NCBI RefSeq assembly: GCF_002995495.1
Contig: NZ_PVZV01000001.1
Location: forward strand, 558,001-622,000
From: Actinocorallia populi
Lineage (GTDB): Bacteria; Actinomycetota; Actinomycetes; Streptosporangiales; Streptosporangiaceae
Length of the DNA: 64,000 bases
Direction of reading: 5' to 3'
The notes under the pieces: model-generated
What the model saw: only the letters and a program-made list of their open reading frames with translations
Databases searched by the model: none
What the model was told of the DNA's origin: nothing
Made by a program: the position numbers and the translations under genes
Shown here: piece by piece, positions 59,129-64,000 of the stretch
Numbering within the stretch: position 1 is the stretch's first letter
Layout: every line of letters begins with the position of its first letter

Positions 59129-60426
59129 CAGCGCCGGTCCACCGGGATGCAGGCCCGCACCAGGGTCGGGCCGCCGGGCGGCGAGGAGACGGTCAGCTCG
59201 CCCTCGGCCGCCTCGATCCGCCGGGCCAGCCCGGCCAGGCCGAGCCCCTTGCCCTCGTGCGCGCCGCCGACGCCGTCGTCGGACACCTCCACCACAAGCC
59301 CCATACCGGACATGGTGACATGGACTTCGGCACCGCCGGCCCCGCTGTGCTTGGCGACGTTGGTGAGCGCCTCGGCGACCACGAAGTAGGCGGCTGTCTC
59401 CACGTGCGGGGGCAGGCCGTCCGGCACGTCCGCCCTGACCGTCGCGGGGACCGGGCAGCCCTGGGCCATCTCCTCCACCGCGGCGGCCAGCCCGCGGTCC
59501 ACCAGCAGCGGCGGGGCGATGCCGCGCGAGAGCGACCGCAGCTCGGCGACCGTCTCGGTGGCCTGGCGGCGGGCGTCCTCGATGATCTGCCCGGCCCGTT
59601 CGGGATCCTTGTGGACCTGGCGGCGGGCCCGGCCGAGGTCCATCGCGAGCCGCACCAGCCGCTGCTGCGGACCGTCGTGGATGTCGCGCTCGAGACGGCG
59701 CAACGAGGCCGACTCGGCCACCCGCGCCGCGTCGCGCGAGTCCTGCACCCGGTCGACCTGGCCCTGCAGTTCCGCGCGGCCGCACAGCAGCGCCGCGGCC
59801 GGGCCGGCGTGCGTCAGCGCGGCCACCCGCATCATCCAGGGCAGGGTGAGCAGCGCGAAGACGCCGAATCCGGTGTTCAGCATGATCTCGGGCTCGCGTC
59901 CCTCGCCCAGCCCGATGAGGGACGCCAGGGTGACGGAGTCGTCGTCCAGGGGCAGGAAGCGCTCCCAGTACCAGTAGGTCAGCCCGCCGCCGACGGCCGC
60001 CCACCAGGCCACCACCAGCGAGAACGCGATCGTGCCGGTCACCAGGCCCACCAGCGACCATGCGACGTCCAGCCAGCTCTGCGGGTCGCGCAAGGGGGTG
60101 AGGACCCGCCGTATGAAGCCTTCGTCCGCGCGGGACCGGAGGTGGCGGGGCTCGGGCGCGGACCGGCCCAGCATGCCGCGGAGGCGCAGCCGCTCGGCCA
60201 CGGCGAACCCGCGCGCGATCAGCACCCCCAGCGTCATCAGCGCGAGCCCGACGCCCAGGACCGACAGCCCCGCCCCGGTCGCGAGCACCGGCAGCACCAC
60301 CACGAAGGCGGCCAGGGAGATCGGAAAGGCCGTGAGCGCGTAGGCGGAGTCGAGCAGGACACGCCTGGCACCGCGAATCCGGACCGGAGGCCGGTCGAGC
60401 CGCATCGTGGTCGTCATGCCCCTCAT
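59128..60426 (-). CDS. HisKA_3 sensor histidine kinase
   Basis: 432 aa. Two groups of helices (about 30-75 and 120-200), DHp with ERDIHDGPQQRLVRLAMDLG, HATPase with EALTNVAKHSGA and GKGLGLAGLARRI. The HDGPQQ form is typical of actinobacterial sensors paired with NarL regulators. An ATG three codons in (60417) has AGGGG just before it and could be the true start. Confidence 0.92.
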   Translation of the reverse strand: MRGMTTTMRLDRPPVRIRGARRVLLDSAYALTAFPISLAAFVVVLPVLATGAGLSVLGVGLALMTLGVLIARGFAVAERLRLRGMLGRSAPEPRHLRSRADEGFIRRVLTPLRDPQSWLDVAWSLVGLVTGTIAFSLVVAWWAAVGGGLTYWYWERFLPLDDDSVTLASLIGLGEGREPEIMLNTGFGVFALLTLPWMMRVAALTHAGPAAALLCGRAELQGQVDRVQDSRDAARVAESASLRRLERDIHDGPQQRLVRLAMDLGRARRQVHKDPERAGQIIEDARRQATETVAELRSLSRGIAPPLLVDRGLAAAVEEMAQGCPVPATVRADVPDGLPPHVETAAYFVVAEALTNVAKHSGAGGAEVHVTMSGMGLVVEVSDDGVGGAHEGKGLGLAGLARRIEAAEGELTVSSPPGGPTLVRACIPVDRR

Positions 60427-60514
60427 ACTTCTCGCCGCCCGAATCGCACGCTATCCGGCCAGCCCGACACTTCCGGGATCCCGCCCCCGCGACGACCGCG
60501 ATCCTGGCGTTCGC

Positions 60515-60703
60515 CTACCTCCCGCCGATGACGCTCCGGTAGATCCCGTACGCGGCCTCCAGCCCGCCCACGACCATCAGCACGACACCGAGCTTGGTCA
60601 GGGTGACCACCGGCGTCTCGACGTCACCGGTGAACCGCCAGAGCAGCAGCCCGATCACGAAGGTCACGACTCCCCAGAGCAGTGCCTTGGCATCCTTGTT
60701 CAT
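60515..60703 (-). CDS. small two-helix membrane protein (DUF5708-like)
   Basis: 62 aa from ATG 60703. Begins MNKDAKALLWGVVTFVIGLL, second helix LTKLGVVLMVVGGLEAAYGIY. Matches my recollection of short DUF5708 actinobacterial proteins. Role unknown. The upstream extension of the frame is low-complexity and unlikely to be coding. Confidence 0.7.
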   Translation of the reverse strand: MNKDAKALLWGVVTFVIGLLLWRFTGDVETPVVTLTKLGVVLMVVGGLEAAYGIYRSVIGGR

Positions 60704-60807
60704 CGCCGTTCCCTCTCCCTCGGTGCCGGATCCGCCGCTCGAAATCCTCGCAACGTCCGGCGCGGAGCACACCCTTCGAAAGGAGGAGACGTGCTTCCGC
60801 CGCCCCG

Positions 60808-61410
60808 TCAGCGGGTGGAGAAGATCCGGTCGAGCTGGTGGTCGATGAGGCTCAGGGCGGACTCGGAAGTGCGCTGGCCGAGCAGCATGCCGGTCTGCAG
60901 CCCGTCGGCGGCCGCCAGGAGGAGGGCGGCTTCGCGGCGCGCGTCGACGTCCGGCGGGACGTGGCCCTGTTCCCGCGCTCCGGTGATCAGGGCGGTGATC
61001 AGGTCCTCCAGGGCCGGGGGCGCGTTGCGGGCGATCTCTCCCAGGCTCTCGTCGCGCAGCATCCGGACGAAGTAGGCGACGTACACCAGGTGGCGGGTCC
61101 GGCGCTCTTCATCCAGGGGGAGCAGTTCCATCAGGACTCCGCGCAGGACCGCGCGGGGGGCGGGGTCGTCGCCCAGGGCCGCCACGCGCTCGCGTGCCCG
61201 GTGCTCGGCGTCGGCGTTGAGGATCTCCAGGGCGGCGAGCAGGAGGTCGTCGCGGGTGCCGAAGTAGTACTGCAGCAGCCGCGCCGAGACCGCCGCCTCG
61301 GCGGCGACCTGCCGGAGCGTCACGTCCTCCAGGCCGCCGCGGGCCGCCAGCCGCCACACGGCCTCGGCGATCTGCCGGCGGCGCCGGTCGTGGTCCACCT
61401 GTCGGGGCAT
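60808..61410 (-). CDS. TetR-family regulator
   Basis: 200 aa from ATG 61410 with GGAGGATC upstream. HTH LEDVTLRQVAAEAAVSARLL followed by QYYFG. Divergent from a 70-aa membrane protein gene; two strong palindromes between them are its probable operators. Confidence 0.92.
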   Translation of the reverse strand: MPRQVDHDRRRRQIAEAVWRLAARGGLEDVTLRQVAAEAAVSARLLQYYFGTRDDLLLAALEILNADAEHRARERVAALGDDPAPRAVLRGVLMELLPLDEERRTRHLVYVAYFVRMLRDESLGEIARNAPPALEDLITALITGAREQGHVPPDVDARREAALLLAAADGLQTGMLLGQRTSESALSLIDHQLDRIFSTR

Positions 61411-61453
61411 CCCTGATCCTCCGTGCCGTGCTGCGGGACTCCGCCCGGAACCG

Positions 61454-61500
61454 TTTTGGTGCGATCGTACCAAAACATGCTATGGTTCGATCGAACCATA
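61454..61500. promoter_or_regulatory. twin palindromic operators (TetR)
   Basis: Site 1 (61454-61475): TTTTGGTGCGATCGTACC plus AAAA, 22 bp with one imperfect pair. Site 2 (61481-61500): TATGGTTCGATCGAACCATA, perfect 20-bp palindrome. Both share GGT-CGATCG-ACC cores. They lie between the divergent starts. Confidence 0.85.
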
Positions 61501-61522
61501 AAGAGGAAGAGGGGATCCCGGC

Positions 61523-61735
61523 ATGAGGTACGTGATGTGGCAGGTCGTCGGCATGGTCCTGCTGGTGCTGGGCGCGCAGGGCGGCATCCGGCTCCTGGCC
61601 GACCGCGACGACGCGGGCCTGCTGGGCCCCGTCGCCGACGGCTTCGCGCCACTGATCACCGGCTACGTGGTGATCGCCCTCGCCGGCGCTCTCCTGGCGG
61701 GCTGGGGCGCCTCCCGGACGAAGAAGGCCGGGTGA
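61523..61735 (+). CDS. small membrane protein under TetR control
   Basis: 70 aa, two hydrophobic helices (VVGMVLLVLGAQGGIRLLA; ITGYVVIALAGALLAGWGA). AAGAGGAAGAGGGG upstream of ATG 61523. Placement behind the twin operators suggests a target of the divergent TetR protein. No known function. Confidence 0.75.
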   Translation: MRYVMWQVVGMVLLVLGAQGGIRLLADRDDAGLLGPVADGFAPLITGYVVIALAGALLAGWGASRTKKAG

Positions 61736-61871
61736 CGGAGTGCCGGTCCGAGTCGCGGCGGACGCCGCCTGACCACCGACACGCGCACAGGGCCTTCCGC
61801 GGCGATCACGCCGTGAAGGCCCTGTTTCACGCGGCCGCAGATCCGCCGCCGCAGGGTCGGAATTCCGGCCA

Positions 61872-62390
61872 TCAGGCGAAGGAGACGGCGGCCAGCGCGA
61901 TGAAAGAACCGGCGAAGACCACCGTGTTGCGGATGTAGGTCTGGACGCGCACCCAGCCGGGGAAGGCGTCCTCGGCAGCCTTGAGGAAGGGCGCGACCTC
62001 GACGCGGGCCAGCTCCGGGTCGCCCTTCCGCCGGAAGGCCGCCTGCACGGACTTCACCGCGGTGAGGTTGCTGTAGACGATCACCACGTTCATCAGCAGG
62101 ACCAGCGAGGAGAAGACCCAGGTCAGCGGCCGGGCCAGATCGGCTCCGGCGAGGCCCAGCACAGCAGTGGTGATCATCACCGCGGCGACGGCCACCGGAG
62201 CCGCGGTCTCGTGGCCGGCGGCGTCGAACCGGAGCCCGTTCTCCTCCAGCACCTCGGGCCGGACGCTCTGGCGGCGGAGCTCGGCCACCGCGGCGGCCTT
62301 GGCAGCGGGCCCGAAATGGTGGCGGACCAGCGGGATGCTGACGAAGACGGCGGCGACGAGCAGCTGCATGACGGCGGCGAGGGTGTTCAC
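61872..62390 (-). CDS. membrane protein of unknown function
   Basis: 172 aa, four hydrophobic helices, starts GTG 62390 (GGGAGAG upstream). Polar loop with AAKAAAVAELRRQSVRPEVL. Located behind the first of three MerR-type operator repeats and divergent from the merR gene, so likely its target. The interval 61736-61871 holds no gene. Confidence 0.75.
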   Translation of the reverse strand: MNTLAAVMQLLVAAVFVSIPLVRHHFGPAAKAAAVAELRRQSVRPEVLEENGLRFDAAGHETAAPVAVAAVMITTAVLGLAGADLARPLTWVFSSLVLLMNVVIVYSNLTAVKSVQAAFRRKGDPELARVEVAPFLKAAEDAFPGWVRVQTYIRNTVVFAGSFIALAAVSFA

Positions 62391-62404
62391 GGGCTCTCCC
62401 TGAG

Positions 62405-62487
62405 TTGCACTTAGTTCAACTGGCTGGCAGGCCCACCATAGGCCGCTACTTGAACTAAGTGCAATAGCGTTCTTGCACTTAGTTCAA
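62405..62487. promoter_or_regulatory. three copies of a 15-bp operator
   Basis: TTGCACTTAGTTCAA occurs at 62405-62419 and 62473-62487, and inverted at 62450-62464. Each has internal dyad symmetry (TTGMAC-N3-GTKCAA). Placed between the divergent membrane protein and merR genes; likely MerR-binding sites. Confidence 0.85.
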
Positions 62488-62552
62488 GAACGGTGAGCCC
62501 GGTGGCCTTCCGAGCTTGAAACTCCCCCAGGGGGAGGTGCCAGGGTGAGGGC

Positions 62553-63470
62553 ATGGACGGAGAGCACCGCTACTCGATCGGAGAACTCGCGCGGATGAGC
62601 GGGTGCACGGTGAAGGCCGTGCGGTTCTACTCCGAGCGGGGGCTCGTACCGGAAGCCGGCAGGACGGCGTCCGGGCACCGGCGGTACGGGCCGGAGGCCG
62701 TGGCACGGCTCGGCCTGGTGCGGACCCTGCGCGACCTGGGGATCGACCTCGCCACCGTCCAGAAGCTCGTCGACCGCGAAATACCTGCCGCCGAGGTCGC
62801 CGCCGCCCACGCCGAGGCCGTCGCCGTGCAGATGCGGGTGCTGCGGCTGCGGCACGCGGTGCTGTCCGCCGCCGCCCGGCGCGGTTCCCCACCCGAGGAG
62901 ATGGATCTCATGCACCGGCTCGCCCGCCTGTCCGCCACCGAACGCGCCGGCCTCGTCGCCGACTTCCTCGCCGACGCCTTCGGCGACGACGGCACCGACC
63001 CGCTCTCCCGCGTCCTGCGCCGTTCGCTGGCCCCCGAACTCCCCGACGACCCTACCTCCGAACAGCTGACGGCCTGGGTGGAACTGGCCGAACTCACCCA
63101 GGACCAGGATTTCCGCTCCCTGATGCGCGACCTGTTCACCGACCACGCCGACCAGCACCCCTCGGCCCCGCCCCGCAAACACGCAGTCGCGCTGATAGCC
63201 GAGGCCGTCCCCCCGCTGCTCGCCGCCGACGCCGATCCCGCCTCCCCCGAGGCCGCCCAGACCGTCGCGGACATCACCGCCGCCTACGCCGGCTCCCGGA
63301 ACCTCCCCGACGACGCAGCCCTGCGCGAGCGCCTCGCCGCCGCCCTGACCGCCGCGAACGACCCGCGCCGCGAGCACTACCTGGATCTGCTCTCCATCGT
63401 CAACGGCTGGCCCCCGCCCCGGCACCCGCGCCGCGAACTCGCCTGGTTCCTCACCGCCCTCACCGCGTGA
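62553..63470 (+). CDS. MerR-family regulator
   Basis: 305 aa. N-terminal HTH YSIGELARMSGCTVKAVRFY, SGHRRYGPEAVARL; coiled coil from about 75; a long helical C-terminal domain (about 110-305) of the TipA/SkgA-like size but unrecognised ligand type. Probably autoregulated through three repeats just upstream. Confidence 0.9.
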   Translation: MDGEHRYSIGELARMSGCTVKAVRFYSERGLVPEAGRTASGHRRYGPEAVARLGLVRTLRDLGIDLATVQKLVDREIPAAEVAAAHAEAVAVQMRVLRLRHAVLSAAARRGSPPEEMDLMHRLARLSATERAGLVADFLADAFGDDGTDPLSRVLRRSLAPELPDDPTSEQLTAWVELAELTQDQDFRSLMRDLFTDHADQHPSAPPRKHAVALIAEAVPPLLAADADPASPEAAQTVADITAAYAGSRNLPDDAALRERLAAALTAANDPRREHYLDLLSIVNGWPPPRHPRRELAWFLTALTA

Positions 63471-63548
63471 CCGCGACGAGCCGAGGCCAGACGTCCTCAC
63501 CGACCGGCGAGTCCAGCACCAGCCCATACGCCCGCCCCGCAAGCCGGA

Positions 63549-63569
63549 CCCTGTCGTACTCCGACAGGG
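63549..63569 (+). terminator. possible terminator after merR
   Basis: CCCTGTCG-tactc-CGACAGGG, an 8-bp perfect stem with a 5-nt loop, about 80 bp after the merR stop. No U-run. Confidence 0.4.
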
Positions 63570-63711
63570 CACGCCCCGGCGTGCTGTGGGCGGGCCAGGA
63601 CCACGGACGGCTCTACCGGTCACCGCGATCCGTTCCCGGAGGGTGAGCAGGCGGGGCGTAGGGGCCGCCAGGCTCCGTAGCGCCGCCGTGCACGGACAGG
63701 CATGCCGGGGT

Positions 63712-64000
63712 TCAAGCGGGCTGGCCGGGGGCGGGGATGGCGTGTTCGGCGGCTCGGCTGACCTCTTCCCAGGACGCCCAGGTGTCCATGCGGCGGCGGG
63801 AGATGTCGAAGGCGAGGTCGTAGACCATGCTGCCGAGGAGGAGGCGCAGCGGCGGGTCGTCGGAGGCGACGAGCTTCATGACGGCCTCGGCGGCCAGGCG
63901 GGGGTCGCTGTCGACCGAGCCTTCGGCCCACTGCTTCTGGAGTTCGGCGCGCAGCGGGTCGTACGCCTCCAGCGGCTCGGTCATCGTCGTGCCGGTGGAG
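63712..64000 (-). CDS. C-terminal part of a short-chain dehydrogenase (SDR), cut by the window edge
   Basis: About 96 codons on the minus strand, open to the right edge. Reads STGTTMTEPLEAYDPLRAEL, then DPRLAAEAVMKLVASDDPPL and LRLLLGSMVYDLAFDISRRR, the typical end of SDR family proteins with the GSxTTM-like motif after the substrate loop. The start codon and NAD-binding half lie beyond the window. 63471-63711 shows no clear gene. Confidence 0.7.
   Translation of the reverse strand, partial: STGTTMTEPLEAYDPLRAELQKQWAEGSVDSDPRLAAEAVMKLVASDDPPLRLLLGSMVYDLAFDISRRRMDTWASWEEVSRAAEHAIPAPGQPA

Noticed and set aside
63471-63711. A gene fragment reading SEYDRVRLAGRAYGLVLDS on the minus strand
   Set aside because: About 40 codons with no start codon and an upstream stop; the coding look may be compositional, so no feature was called.

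Overview
This 64 kb window is high-GC chromosomal DNA from an actinobacterium, most likely of the order Streptosporangiales (Thermomonospora/Actinomadura-like). The evidence is the complete and ordered cell-envelope/cell-division cluster fhaA-fhaB-pstP-rodA-pbpA-pknB, followed by pabA, class E sortase, crgA, rhomboid and cyclophilin. In actinobacteria this neighbourhood usually lies near the replication origin. The many two-component systems, GTG/TTG starts and TetR/MerR regulators with visible operators fit the same lineage. The genus call is inference.

Layout. 0-7.5 kb: a small Cys-motif protein, an OmpR-type two-component system, an anti-sigma-like ATPase, a PAS/GAF histidine kinase, an NCS1 permease behind a clear TPP riboswitch, a rhodanese and a subtilisin-inhibitor-like lipoprotein. 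7.5-7.7 kb: a short intergenic cluster of DnaA-box-like 9-mers. 7.8-21 kb: a MacB/FtsX-type ABC exporter; two paralogous NarL regulator/kinase loci, each convergent, whose kinases look like a degenerate kinase half fused to an active one; an EamA transporter; a TetR/MpaB-like oxygenase pair with twin operators; and a membrane serine hydrolase. A 69-bp tandem repeat family sits beside one of the kinases and lies in frame inside the other.

21.4-34.7 kb is an accessory island. It is bracketed by about 118-bp imperfect direct repeats, and the right copy abuts tRNA-Leu(CAG). It holds an IS5-type element with a frameshifted transposase, an ECF41-type sigma factor diverging from a membrane protein and an epimerase, an unknown membrane protein, a frameshifted two-domain VOC protein between inverted MITE-like repeats, a double winged-helix protein, and an unusual module. 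That module is two tyrosine-recombinase-like proteins lacking the catalytic Tyr, a divergent XRE regulator, and a DDE-transposase-like gene coupled to the second recombinase by an ATGA overlap and interrupted by one in-frame TGA. It is the best candidate for an undescribed system.

34.9-47.6 kb is the conserved envelope block: Ser/Thr phosphosignalling (PknB/PstP with FHA proteins FhaA and FhaB) controls elongation machinery (RodA, PbpA) and division (CrgA). Strong hairpin terminators end its units. It includes a 55-aa membrane protein between srtE and pabA that is short enough to be missed. 47.6-64 kb: an acyltransferase, a polysaccharide deacetylase, a DEAD-box helicase, a CMD/dehydrogenase pair, an ABC operon ending in its own TetR gene with twin operators, two more NarL/kinase pairs, a DUF418 protein, small membrane proteins, TetR and MerR genes with repeated operators, and a 5'-truncated SDR at the right edge.

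Limits: all names rest on motifs and recall of families; no searches were run. Starts were chosen by visible ribosome-binding sites and overlaps.
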